Shown here piece by piece: positions 9,302-19,807 of a stretch of 51,371 nt of DNA. This stretch comes from Pseudovibrio sp. JCM 19062. Its GTDB lineage: Bacteria > Pseudomonadota > Alphaproteobacteria > Rhizobiales > Stappiaceae. A program made the position numbers and the translations under genes. Under the pieces are notes generated by a model, which was given only the letters and a program-made list of their open reading frames with translations, was not told the DNA's origin and searched no databases. Numbering within the stretch: position 1 is the stretch's first letter; every line of letters starts with the position of its first letter. Location: assembly GCA_001310715.1 (NCBI GenBank), contig BAXV01000025.1, positions 1-51,371 of the forward strand, in the 5' to 3' direction.

Positions 9302-12271
9302 ATGGCTCGGCAGGACGCGAACAATGTATTCGCGCTGACGTCGTTCCTATACGGCGCCAACGCTCCTTATATTGAGGAACTCTATGCTCAATATCAGGAA
9401 AATCCGAATTCACTCGACCCCGAGTGGAAAGAATTCTTTTCTTCGCTTCAGGACAATCCAGAGGATGTAATCAAGGAAGCTCGTGGAGCGACCTGGAAAC
9501 GTTCTGACTGGCCGGTTCCCGCAAACGGTGAACTGGTTTCTGCCTTGATGGCGACTGGCCTGCTGAGAAAGAAGTCAGCAAGAAGATCAAGTCTGCAGCC
9601 AAAAAAAAGTGGTGTCGAGCTAACCGAAGATCAGGTTCTGCAGGCAACCCGTGATAGTGTCCGCGCTATCATGATGATCCGCGCTTACCGTATGCGCGGT
9701 CACTTGCATGCCGATCTTGACCCCCTCCGCCTCGCTGTTCCTGGTGACCATGAAGAGTTGCATCCCGCGACCTATGGCTTCTCTGAAGGGGACTGGGACC
9801 GCAGAATCTTCCTGGACAACGTTCTGGGCATGGAATTTGCCACCATCCGCGAGATGCTGGACATTCTGAAACGGACCTATTGCTCCACCCTTGGTGTTGA
9901 GTTCATGCACATCTCTGATCCTGCTTCAAAGGCATGGCTTCAGGAGCGCATCGAAGGTCCGGACAAGCATGTTGCATTTACTCCGGAAGGTAAGAAGGCG
10001 ATCCTCAACAAGCTGGTTGAGGCAGAAGGCTTCGAGAAATTCCTTGATGTAAAATACACCGGCACCAAGCGTTTTGGTCTGGACGGTGGTGAAGCACTGA
10101 TCCCTGCGCTTGAGCAGATCATCAAACGTGGTGGTGCTCTTGGCGTGCAAGAGATCGTTCTGGGCATGGCACACCGTGGCCGCCTGAACGTTCTGTCGCA
10201 GGTGATGGGCAAACCACACCGCGCAATCTTCCACGAGTTCAAAGGCGGCTCATACGCGCCAGACGACGTGGAAGGCTCCGGTGATGTGAAGTACCACCTC
10301 GGTGCATCGTCTGACCGCTCCTTCGATGACAACAACGTTCACCTGTCACTGACGGCTAACCCATCTCACCTTGAGATCGTAAATCCGGTTGTACTGGGTA
10401 AGGTGCGTGCAAAGCAGGACCAGCTGTCAGAGTGGAAAGAAACAACGGAAATCGAACGTGACAACGTTCTTCCGCTGCTTCTGCACGGCGATGCTGCGTT
10501 TGCAGGTCAGGGTGTTGTTGCAGAATGTTTCGGCATGTCCGCACTGCGCGGTCACCGGACAGGTGGCTCGATCCACTTCATCATCAACAACCAGATTGGC
10601 TTTACCACCAATCCGCGCTTCTCACGCTCTTCTCCATATCCGTCTGATGTGGCGAAAATGATTGAAGCGCCAATCTTCCACGTAAACGGCGACGATCCGG
10701 AAGCCGTGACCTACGCTGCGAAGATTGCAATTGAATACCGCCAGCAGTTCGGTCGTCCGGTTGTGATCGACATGATCTGTTACCGCCGCTTCGGCCACAA
10801 CGAAGGCGACGAGCCTGCGTTCACGCAGCCAATCATGTACCGCAAGATCCGCAAGCACGCGACAACGCTTCAGATCTACGCAGACAAGCTGGTCAAGGAA
10901 GGCCTGATGTCCGCAGAAGAAGTGGATAAGGCAAAAGCTGACTGGCGCGCCCATCTTGACCGCGAATTCGAAACTGGCGCTGTCTATAAGCCAAACAAGG
11001 CTGACTGGCTGGACGGTCGTTGGGCCAAGATGAAGGTAGCGAAGGACGCCGATGAGCCACGTCGCGGTTCAACCGGTATTCCTGATGACGAGCTGAAGGA
11101 TCTTGGTGAGCGGTTGTCCTCCGTTCCTGACGACTTCAACGCACACCGCACCATCCGCCGTTTCATGGCCAACCGCGCTAAAATGATCGAAACCGGCCAA
11201 GGTATCGATTGGGCGATGGGCGAAGCGTTGGCATTCGGCTCCCTCCTACAGGAAGGCCATTCCGTTCGCTTGTCCGGTCAGGACTGTGAGCGCGGTACCT
11301 TCTCGCAACGTCATTCTGTTCTGTACGATCAGGAAGACGAGAACCGCTACATTCCGCTGAACCATGTTGGTGAAAAGCAGGGCCGCTACGAAGTCATCAA
11401 CTCCATGCTCTCTGAAGAAGCAGTGTTGGGCTTTGAATACGGTTACTCCCTGACAGAACCAAATGCGCTGACCATGTGGGAAGCACAGTTCGGTGACTTC
11501 GCAAACGGTGCGCAGGTGCTGTTCGACCAGTTCATCTCATCCGGCGAACGCAAATGGCTGCGTATGTCCGGTCTGGTCTGCCTGTTGCCTCACGGCTATG
11601 AAGGTCAGGGTCCGGAGCACTCCTCTGCGCGCCTTGAGCGTTTCTTGCAGATGGCTGCGGAAGACAACATGCAAGTGGCGAACTGTACGACGCCGGCAAA
11701 CTACTTCCACATTCTGCGCCGTCAGTTGAAGCGTGATATTCGTAAGCCACTCGTTCTGATGACACCTAAGTCTCTGCTGCGCCATAAGCGTGCAGTTTCC
11801 ACACTGGAAGACTTCGGTGCAGATTCAAGCTTCCACCGTCTTCTTCATGATGATGCTCAAACGAACCCGGGTTCAACTGTTGAGCTGAAGAAGGATGACA
11901 AAATCCGTCGCGTGGTTCTGTGTACAGGTAAGGTCTACTACGATCTGCTCGAAGAGCGCGAGAAGCGTAAGATCAATGATGTTTACATTCTTCGCGTTGA
12001 GCAGCTCTACCCATTCCCGACCAAGTCACTGTGTGTAGAGATGGCGCGCTTCCCGAATGCAGATGTAGTCTGGTGTCAGGAAGAGCCAAAGAACATGGGC
12101 TCCTGGTTCTTCATTCAACAGTACATTGAATGGGTTCTGGAGCATGTGAATGCAAAAGTGCATCGCCCACGTTACGTTGGTCGTCCGCCAGCTGCAGCAA
12201 CAGCAACCGGCTTGATGTCAAAGCACTTGGCTCAGCTACAAGCTTTCCTCGACGATGCATTCGCCGAGTAA
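9302..12271 (+). CDS. sucA: 2-oxoglutarate dehydrogenase E1 component (two compensating frameshifts)
   Basis: Thiamine-diphosphate decarboxylase subunit of the 2-oxoglutarate dehydrogenase complex, 989 residues, full length. The N-terminal E2-binding stretch (F-L-Y-G-A-N-A-P-Y-I-E-E-L-Y) is present, with G-M-A-H-R-G-R-L-N near 285, H-G-D-A-A-F-A-G-Q-G near 397 and the G-H-N-E-G-D-E-P segment near 500. The frame looks open throughout, but residues about 83-102 are wrong: a G is missing near 9552 and an extra A lies in the A run near 9603. The other frame there reads D-G-D-W-P-A-E-K-E-V-S-K-K, as in homologues. Confidence 0.97.
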   Translation: MARQDANNVFALTSFLYGANAPYIEELYAQYQENPNSLDPEWKEFFSSLQDNPEDVIKEARGATWKRSDWPVPANGELVSALMATGLLRKKSARRSSLQPKKSGVELTEDQVLQATRDSVRAIMMIRAYRMRGHLHADLDPLRLAVPGDHEELHPATYGFSEGDWDRRIFLDNVLGMEFATIREMLDILKRTYCSTLGVEFMHISDPASKAWLQERIEGPDKHVAFTPEGKKAILNKLVEAEGFEKFLDVKYTGTKRFGLDGGEALIPALEQIIKRGGALGVQEIVLGMAHRGRLNVLSQVMGKPHRAIFHEFKGGSYAPDDVEGSGDVKYHLGASSDRSFDDNNVHLSLTANPSHLEIVNPVVLGKVRAKQDQLSEWKETTEIERDNVLPLLLHGDAAFAGQGVVAECFGMSALRGHRTGGSIHFIINNQIGFTTNPRFSRSSPYPSDVAKMIEAPIFHVNGDDPEAVTYAAKIAIEYRQQFGRPVVIDMICYRRFGHNEGDEPAFTQPIMYRKIRKHATTLQIYADKLVKEGLMSAEEVDKAKADWRAHLDREFETGAVYKPNKADWLDGRWAKMKVAKDADEPRRGSTGIPDDELKDLGERLSSVPDDFNAHRTIRRFMANRAKMIETGQGIDWAMGEALAFGSLLQEGHSVRLSGQDCERGTFSQRHSVLYDQEDENRYIPLNHVGEKQGRYEVINSMLSEEAVLGFEYGYSLTEPNALTMWEAQFGDFANGAQVLFDQFISSGERKWLRMSGLVCLLPHGYEGQGPEHSSARLERFLQMAAEDNMQVANCTTPANYFHILRRQLKRDIRKPLVLMTPKSLLRHKRAVSTLEDFGADSSFHRLLHDDAQTNPGSTVELKKDDKIRRVVLCTGKVYYDLLEEREKRKINDVYILRVEQLYPFPTKSLCVEMARFPNADVVWCQEEPKNMGSWFFIQQYIEWVLEHVNAKVHRPRYVGRPPAAATATGLMSKHLAQLQAFLDDAFAE

Positions 12272-12337
12272 GTACATCGTAATCAGGTAAGTCCGACAGG
12301 CCTTTTAGGGGCCCTGAAACGAAAAGAGATAGAAACA

Positions 12338-13847
12338 ATGGCGACGGAAATTCGAGTGCCCACTCTGGGTGAATCCGTAACCGAGGCAACAATCGCTCAA
12401 TGGTTCAAAAAAACCGGGCGATGCGGTGAATGCAGATGAGCCACTGGTTGAGCTGGAAACAGACAAGGTAACTGTTGAAGTGCCTGCTCCTGTTTCCGGT
12501 AAACTCGACAGCATTGATGTAAAAGAAGGCGATACCGTTGAAGTTGGCACCCTTCTTGGCTCAATCTTGGAAGGCGCAGCTGGTGCTGCGTCCGCTCCTG
12601 CTGCCGAAGCTGCTCCTGCCGCAAAAGCAGCTCCTGCTGCCGCTGCTGAAACGGTTGAAGTTCTGGTACCACACGCTGGCGAAAGCGTGACCGAAGCTGA
12701 AGTTGGCGAATGGTCCGTGAAAGTTGGCGATGTTGTTAAAGCTGACGACATTCTCGTTGAGCTGGAAACAGACAAAGCTGCTCAGGAAGTACCAAGCCCT
12801 GTTGCTGGCACCGTGGTTGAGATCGCTCAGGCAACTGGCGCAACTGTTGAGCCGGGCAATCTGCTCTGCAAAATCGCTAAAGGCGACGGCGCAGCTGTTG
12901 CCGCTCCGGCCCCAGCTGCTGCTGCACCTGCTCCGGCAGTATCCGGTTCTGGCATGCCAGCTGCACCATCTGCTGCAAAGATGATGGCTGAAAAAGGCCT
13001 CTCCGCGGATCAGGTTGCTGGTTCCGGCAAGCGCGGTCAGGTCCTTAAAGGTGATGTTCTCGCAGCTGTTGCTGCTGGCGCAACTGCAGCTCCTGCAGCA
13101 GCTCCGGCTCCTGTTGCTGTTCGTGCTCCATCAGCTCCAACCGATGAAGTTCGTGAAGAACGTGTTCGCATGACCAAGCTGCGCCAGACCATCGCGCGCC
13201 GCCTGAAAGATGCACAGAACTCTGCGGCTATGCTGACCACTTACAACGAAGTGGACATGAAGCCGATCATGGACCTGCGCAAGCAGTACAAGGATATCTT
13301 CGAGAAGAAGCACGGCGTAAAGCTCGGCTTCATGGGTTTCTTCACCAAAGCGGTGACCCACGCTCTGAAAGAAATCCCGGCTGTAAACGCTGAGATCGAT
13401 GGCACAGACATCATCTACAAGAACTACGCACACATCGGCGTTGCTGTTGGCACACCGAAGGGCCTCGTTGTTCCTGTGGTTCGTGATGCAGACCAGATGT
13501 CCATTGCTGATATCGAAAAGGAAATCGGCAGCCTCGGTCGTAAGGGCCGTGACGGCAAGCTTTCCATGGCAGACATGCAGGGCGGCACCTTCACCATCTC
13601 CAACGGTGGTGTTTACGGTTCCCTTATGTCCTCTCCAATCCTGAACGCACCGCAGTCCGGTATTCTCGGCATGCACAAAATTCAGGAGCGTCCGGTTGCA
13701 ATCAACGGTCAGGTGGAAATCCGTCCGATGATGTACCTGGCTCTGTCCTACGATCACCGCATCGTTGATGGCAAAGAGGCAGTGACCTTCCTGGTTCGCG
13801 TCAAAGAGAGCCTCGAAGATCCACAGCGTCTGGTTCTGGACCTCTAA
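12338..13847 (+). CDS. sucB: Dihydrolipoyllysine succinyltransferase, E2 of 2-oxoglutarate dehydrogenase, with two lipoyl domains (one frameshift)
   Basis: E2 core of the OGDH complex, about 502 residues. Two complete lipoyl domains occur in tandem, each with the lipoylated E-T-D-K motif (Lys near 42 and 145), joined by Ala/Pro-rich linkers. A peripheral subunit-binding domain follows ([11 protein letters not shown], about 210-240), then the acyltransferase domain with D-H-R-I-V-D-G near 471. E. coli SucB has one lipoyl domain. Residues 1-27 are split off by an extra A in the A run near 12410; removing it gives W-F-K-K-P-G-D-A-V. The gene follows sucA by 66 bp and shares the complex with lpdA. 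Confidence 0.95.
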
Positions 13848-13855
13848 TAGAAAAC

Positions 13856-13886
13856 GTGCCCGGCACTGGCCGGGCACATTTGTTTT
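13856..13886 (+). terminator. Hairpin with T-rich tail after sucB
   Basis: GTGCCCGGC and GCCGGGCAC form a perfect 9-bp stem with an ACTG loop, followed by ATTTGTTTTT. It lies 8 bp after the sucB stop and 66 bp before lpdA, so it may be a partial terminator that lowers lpdA expression relative to sucAB. Confidence 0.7.
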
Positions 13887-13951
13887 TGCTGGAGATTGGC
13901 GCACCTGTTCTCTGTCGCAGCCTTCTCCCGACTACTTACAGGGATTAGCAA

Positions 13952-15371
<1,420 letters not shown>

Positions 15372-15379
15372 TGAAAATA

Positions 15380-15412
15380 AAGCCGCTTCAGGAGACTGAG
15401 GCGGCTTTTTTT
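15380..15412 (+). terminator. Rho-independent terminator after lpdA
   Basis: AAGCCGCTTCAG pairs with CTGAGGCGGCTT (one wobble) around a GAGA loop and is followed by a run of T residues. It closes the TCA block and also faces the convergent secreted-protein gene. Confidence 0.9.
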
Positions 15413-15843
15413 CTATTCACGAACCAGAAGATAACTGCGGGTTATGTCGGAAATTGTCGGGTCATGGTTCTCGGTGCGAACATAAGCCTGAATGCGCTCT
15501 CCGATCGGGCGAACTTCCACTTGCTTGGCTTTGAAGAAGCCGCTGAACCTGAACGTCAAAGCTCCAGAAAAGCCCTGCTGCCCGTCAGCCATCCCCATTT
15601 GCAATCTCGCGGAGAGCAGCTGGTGAAAGCACGCGCGCGCACAAACAAGCGTCCCTCTACGCAGTCGCCCTCAATTTCAAGTCTGGACAGGTCTTTCAGT
15701 TGGGCCTGTGGGTTTTCCCAAATGCCCAGCTCCATCATTTCTGCTTTCCGGACCTCGCAGTAAGATTGAGCCTGAGCTGCGGAAATAAGAAAGGCAAACA
15801 TGTAAACGCACATGCAGATGAATGTTGCTTGTTTAAGCTTCAT
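15413..15843 (-). CDS. Hypothetical secreted protein (one frameshift)
   Basis: Not recognised. The N-terminus is a clear Sec signal peptide: M-K-L-K, a hydrophobic core with three Met/Cys-rich turns, and a likely cleavage at A-Q-A just before Q-S-Y-C. The mature part of about 118 residues holds several cysteines (S-Y-C-E-V, G-D-C-V-E-G, S-C-S-P-R-D-C-K-W-G) suggesting disulphides, then alternating strands with F-R-F-S-G-F-F-K-A-K. A base missing near 15596 joins the 97-residue N-terminal frame to the C-terminal frame ending R-S-Y-L-L-V-R-E. ATG 15843 is chosen because GGGGGAG lies nine bases upstream. Probably periplasmic. Confidence 0.6.
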
Positions 15844-15922
15844 GACCAAGAGCTCCCCCGTCTGGCTCTCTCATATATCAATGTAGTTGGGCTCTGTGAG
15901 GAGTAAATGCGTGTTTATCCTA

Positions 15923-16563
15923 TCATCTTAGGGCTTTTGCGCTTTTTACGATTTCCCGAAGCTTGCGTGTCGCCGCAGATGGCTGGATGCCCCGCAGATT
16001 GCTGAAATCACGGCAACGCCATCTGCCCCAGCTTTGATCACCTGATCCGCATTGGCAAGCGAAATTCCACCAATTCCAACCACTGGCAATCTGGACTGGG
16101 CTGTTAGACCTGTAAAACTCTGTATACCCATTTCAGCCGCATCGTCCTTGCTGTTCGTCGGAAAACACGCCCCGATACCAAGGTAATCACAGGCAGCAAT
16201 ATCCGCAGCGGCCAGCTCATGCTGAGTGCTCACAGAAAGCCCAAGTAGTTTCTCGGGGCCAATAAGCTGCCGAGTCTTCGAGGCACACATATCGTCCTGA
16301 CCAACATGAACACCATCTGCATCAACGGCTAGTGCCACATCCACACGATCATTGATGATCAGCGGCACATTGAGCGGCCTAAGCGCTTGCATGAGCTGTT
16401 CGGCCAGTTCAATTTGCGTACGCGTGCTGCCGGTTTTGTCACGTAGCTGAACGAGAGTTGCGCCGTTCTGAGCTGCTGCCACTGCGATGTCAACGGGGTT
16501 CTGGCCGGGGCAATCCTGCGGCCCCAGCACCAGATAAACGGAAAGATCAAGCAACGGCTTCAT
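15923..16563 (-). CDS. thiE: Thiamine-phosphate synthase (one frameshift at the 3' end)
   Basis: Joins hydroxyethylthiazole phosphate and HMP-pyrophosphate to give thiamine phosphate. TIM-barrel of about 213 residues with Q-L-R-D-K near residue 40, N-D-R-V-D-V-A near 70, G-V-H-V-G-Q-D-D near 82 and V-V-G-I-G-G-I near 160. The start at 16563 (M-K-P-L-L-D-L-S-V-Y) lies inside thiM, overlapping by 17 bp, so the genes are co-translated. The open frame ends at 15946 with an odd tail; restoring a C near 16002 gives A-A-T-R-K-L-R-E-I-V-K-S-A-K and a stop at 15923. Confidence 0.92.
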
Positions 16564-17359
16564 GCATCTCAACCCGAGCTGTCGTTTTAATAATGTCGTC
16601 ATTCAGATGATACAGCCCGTTGATAATATCTAGTTGCAAACTCGCTGGTCCTGCGGTGGTTTTCGCCGCAATCTCACCAACCACACCCAGATAAACCATC
16701 GCGTGGATTGCTGCATAAAATGGGTCATCACACACAGCCAGCGTTGCACCGATCAACGCCGTTGCCGTACACCCAAGCCCGGTTACGTAAGGCATCATTT
16801 CATCGCCGTTGGAAACTCCAGCTGTGCGTTCACCGTCCGTGATGAAATCAACCGGACCAGAAACCACAACCACAGCACCAGTCTGCTTTGCAAGCTCCAT
16901 GGCACCTGCCAGCGCGGCCTCGGAACTATCAGTAGTATCAACACCTTTGCCGCCTCCACCTTGGCCAGCAAGTGCCAGAATTTCAGAGGCATTGCCGCGA
17001 ATTACGCTAGGCTTGTTCTCCAGCAACTCCGCAGCAAGTTTCGTGCGGAAGGTCAGTGCACCAACTGCAACCGGATCGAGCGCCCAAGGACGACCCGCTT
17101 TGTGAGCCGCCGCAGTCGCCAACTTCATCGCCTCTGCCTGAACAGGCGTAACTGTGCCAACGTTGACGACCAATGCACCTGCAACACTTGCAAGTTCAGG
17201 GGCTTCCTCTGGGCCGTCCACCATGGCAGGGGAGGAGCCAATGGCCAGAAGAGCATTGGCCGTGGTGTTCGCCACCACGATATTCGTCATGTTATGGACG
17301 AGCGGACTGTTTTCTCGAATGGCTGCAAGAATTGCGCAAGCGCTTTCGGCACGACCCAT
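16547..17359 (-). CDS. thiM: Hydroxyethylthiazole kinase
   Basis: Intact 270-residue ribokinase-like enzyme that phosphorylates the thiazole alcohol, a thiamine salvage step. The N-terminus has H-N-M-T-N-I-V-V-A-N-T-T-A-N and S-P-A-M, with W-A-L-D-P-V-A-V-G near 95 and the anion-hole region G-L-G-C-T-A-T-A near 193, all typical of ThiM. The ATG at 17359 is preceded by GAGGAT. It lies 87 bp downstream of a TPP riboswitch and overlaps thiE. No thiC or thiG is in view, so this unit serves thiazole salvage. Confidence 0.95.
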   Translation of the reverse strand: MGRAESACAILAAIRENSPLVHNMTNIVVANTTANALLAIGSSPAMVDGPEEAPELASVAGALVVNVGTVTPVQAEAMKLATAAAHKAGRPWALDPVAVGALTFRTKLAAELLENKPSVIRGNASEILALAGQGGGGKGVDTTDSSEAALAGAMELAKQTGAVVVVSGPVDFITDGERTAGVSNGDEMMPYVTGLGCTATALIGATLAVCDDPFYAAIHAMVYLGVVGEIAAKTTAGPASLQLDIINGLYHLNDDIIKTTARVEMHEAVA

Positions 17360-17445
17360 GTTTATCCTCGGTCTTGTTGTGCGAAAGAGAGCAGGTGTCA
17401 GGACCTTGGCAAACCGCCAGAAAAGTTATCCCCCCAACACGGTGT

Positions 17446-17523
17446 GAGTGCTCCCTTCGCTGGAATTATCCAGATCAGGTTCATCGAGTATAATCTCAGC
17501 CACAACACACGTGTCGAGCACCC
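17446..17523 (-). promoter_or_regulatory. TPP riboswitch (THI element) controlling thiM-thiE
   Basis: On the minus strand the leader contains the diagnostic THI-box pieces GGCTGAGA, CCTGATCTGGATAAT and CCAGCGAAGGGA in the correct order. The closing P1 stem is GGGTGCT pairing with AGCACTC. It lies just upstream of thiM. Binding of thiamine pyrophosphate is expected to lower expression. The expression platform between 17446 and 17359 contains no obvious terminator, so control of translation initiation is more likely. Confidence 0.95.
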
Positions 17524-17592
17524 CGTTTCACAACTTCAAATCTAGGGGATCTCCAGAGTGAGATCAAGCCGATCTCCGGGAGGTGAGGGCGT

Positions 17593-18552
17593 TCAACGCC
17601 GCCGGTGGGCCTTGTCGTAAGCATCCAGCAACTGAGCGCTGTTCACCTCAGTGTAGATCTGGGTTGTGGAGAGGCTCGCATGTCCCAAAAGCTCCTGAAT
17701 ACTGCGCAAATCTCCACCTTCTGACAGCAGATGCGTTGCGAAAGAGTGTCGCAAAGCGTGTGGTGTGGCTGTATCCGGCAGGCCGAGAGCACTGCGGATT
17801 TTCTGCATCGCGAGCTGGATCATCCGTGGGTTCAACGCTCCACCGCGAACGCCTCGGAAGAGAGGGGAGTTTGCCGAGAGGTGAAACGGGCATTGCTCTT
17901 TGTAGGATTCAATAGCTTCAACCACCACAGGAAGCACAGGAACGAGACGTTCCTTATTGCCTTTCCCTCGAATTTTCAGGGACTTATCTCCCGTCTTCGG
18001 CGCAATTGCTGGCGTCAGCGACAATGCCTCGGATATACGCAGTCCGCAGCCGTAAAGTAATGTAAACACAGCAGCATTTCTGGCTTCGACCCAGGGTGTG
18101 TCTTCAAAAGCCAGATCGGTGCTGACAATGGCTTTAGCCTCTTCAATGGGGATAGGCTTGGGCAGGGTGCGGGGAAGTCTCGGCGTGCGCACAGCTGCTG
18201 CCCCTGCTGCATTGACCTCGCCGCGCTCTTCAAGAAATGACAGGAAAGAGCGGATACCAGCAAGCCCCCGCGCAAGCGTTCGGGTCTGTGCGCCATCCCT
18301 CCTGCGGGTTGCCAAAAATGCGCGAAAGTCCTTTGGTTTCAAGGACTCTAGGTGCCGCAGAGCAACCGCCTCACCTTCATAACTGGTCAGGAAACGAAGG
18401 AACTGAGTCGTATCGCGTTCATAGGCTTCCAGCGTCCGTTCAGCAAGGCGCCGTTCGGACCCGAGGTGATCAATCCAGTCTTCAATTGCTGCGGCAACAT
18501 CTGGTTTACAGATGATGAGTAAGTCTGCACCGCTATCTAAGGAATTCGCCAT
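17593..18552 (-). CDS. xerC: Tyrosine recombinase XerC
   Basis: Intact 319-residue site-specific recombinase expected to resolve chromosome dimers at dif with XerD. An N-terminal SAM-like core-binding domain (about 18-108) is followed by the catalytic domain with R172 (C-G-L-R-I-S-E), Lys in G-K-G-N-K near 198, H265-x-x-R268 (H-A-L-R-H), H291 (L-G-H-A-S) and nucleophile Y300 (T-Q-I-Y-T). The chromosomal setting, full catalytic set and lack of phage genes favour housekeeping XerC over an integrase. It is transcribed away from the PLD gene cluster. Confidence 0.92.
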   Translation of the reverse strand: MANSLDSGADLLIICKPDVAAAIEDWIDHLGSERRLAERTLEAYERDTTQFLRFLTSYEGEAVALRHLESLKPKDFRAFLATRRRDGAQTRTLARGLAGIRSFLSFLEERGEVNAAGAAAVRTPRLPRTLPKPIPIEEAKAIVSTDLAFEDTPWVEARNAAVFTLLYGCGLRISEALSLTPAIAPKTGDKSLKIRGKGNKERLVPVLPVVVEAIESYKEQCPFHLSANSPLFRGVRGGALNPRMIQLAMQKIRSALGLPDTATPHALRHSFATHLLSEGGDLRSIQELLGHASLSTTQIYTEVNSAQLLDAYDKAHRRR

Positions 18553-18633
18553 TCAAAGAGTGTAGGGGGCAAATCTAGCTGAATGGTTACCAAAAGCTAA
18601 ACATTCACTCTTTAGCAAAATACATGAACAGAT

Positions 18634-19717
18634 TTAGGTGATAACAATCGGCTCCCCGTGGTCACTGATGATCCGGTCAATCTCCTGCCGCGCCGCCAGA
18701 GCAAAGCGCTTCTGGTTGTCCGTCGGCACCAGCGAATCCCCCAGCACAACGATATTCTCGTCGTTAAACCGGTTCGCAGGCCCCGTATAGTTGAAGCTCC
18801 CAACAATCATGACACTGTCATCGATCACCATAAGCTTATGGTGCAGCTTGCCAATTCGGCTTGACCCACGCACAAAATGCAAATCCGCGCCCGCTTCAGC
18901 AAGGGGCCGCGTCGCCGCCCAATCCTGCCCGCCTTGCCGCGCATCCAGCGCACCGCGAACCCGACGACCCGCGTCCATCAACAGCAACATGGCATCATCA
19001 ATGCCGGAGCTTTTGGAGAAGGTGAAGATCGCGAAATCCACCCGTTCCTTAGCTTTTGTCATCTGTTTGGTAACTTCCATCTCCGGCGCATGGTCCGGAG
19101 CAAAGCAGACTTTCACGCGGATGTCGTCAACAACCACCTCTTTGGGCGTGTTCTCCGCTTCGTTCTCATCCACGCTATATCGCCCAAAACGCCCGCGTTT
19201 AATCTCCCTGAATTCCCGCTCAAAGATCTCCGCCACCTCTTCATTCTTGATAATGAGAATGTGGTTCAGATTGCGATGCGTGCCGGTTTCAGTAAAGTTC
19301 GTGGAGCCAGTCAAAACCGCATTTCCATCGCGAATGATGAATTTCTGGTGGAATATCCGTGGGTTAAAGTCAGTTCGTACCCACACCTTGGAGCGTAGCA
19401 TGGCCGCATGGAGCTGCCGGTTGACCTCATTCTCAACATTGGGGTCGCTTATGTGTGGATCGTCGCAGGCTCATCAACACTCAAGTAATCCGCCTCGGAT
19501 ACCACTCGCACCCGCACCCCGCGCCGTCTTGCGTTGATTATTGCGTTGGCTATGCGTTGATTGTCTATTTCTTGAATTGCTATGTCGAGCGAACGCTCCG
19601 CAGCATCAACAAACCCGATGATCTCGCCCTCAAGATCATCCAGCGGATTATCCGGCAAATGATCAAGACTGTTTTCGGACCAACGAGAAATTTCAGATTC
19701 TCGGTTTCAACTGCCAT
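18634..19717 (-). CDS. Phospholipase D-like domain protein with two HKD motifs (two frameshifts)
   Basis: PLD-superfamily phosphodiesterase of about 360 residues. Two HKD motifs are visible: H-Q-K-F-I-I-R-D-G-N-A-V-L-T-G-S-T-N-F near 145 and H-H-K-L-M-V-I-D-D-S-V-M-I-V-G-S-F-N-Y near 300. Both have the trailing G-S-x-N, so the enzyme should be catalytically complete. Bacterial relatives include nucleases and phospholipases; no signal peptide or membrane helix is seen. ATG 19717 has GGGAGG upstream. A T is missing near 19690 and a C near 19470 (giving D-E-P-A-D-D-P-H-I-S-D-P-N-V). It lies about 90 bp downstream of the endA-like gene on the same strand, suggesting co-transcription. Confidence 0.82.
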
Positions 19718-19807
19718 AGGACCCTCCCACCGTCATCGCAGTCTACCTGAGTGCAGCAGGTATGTCGGTCCGCAATTATGACGGTAGGAAGGAACAGTGG
19801 CGCTAAC

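Noticed and set aside
17593..18552. Phage or genomic-island integrase
   Set aside because: Full XerC-like architecture, no adjacent tRNA, attachment repeats or phage genes.
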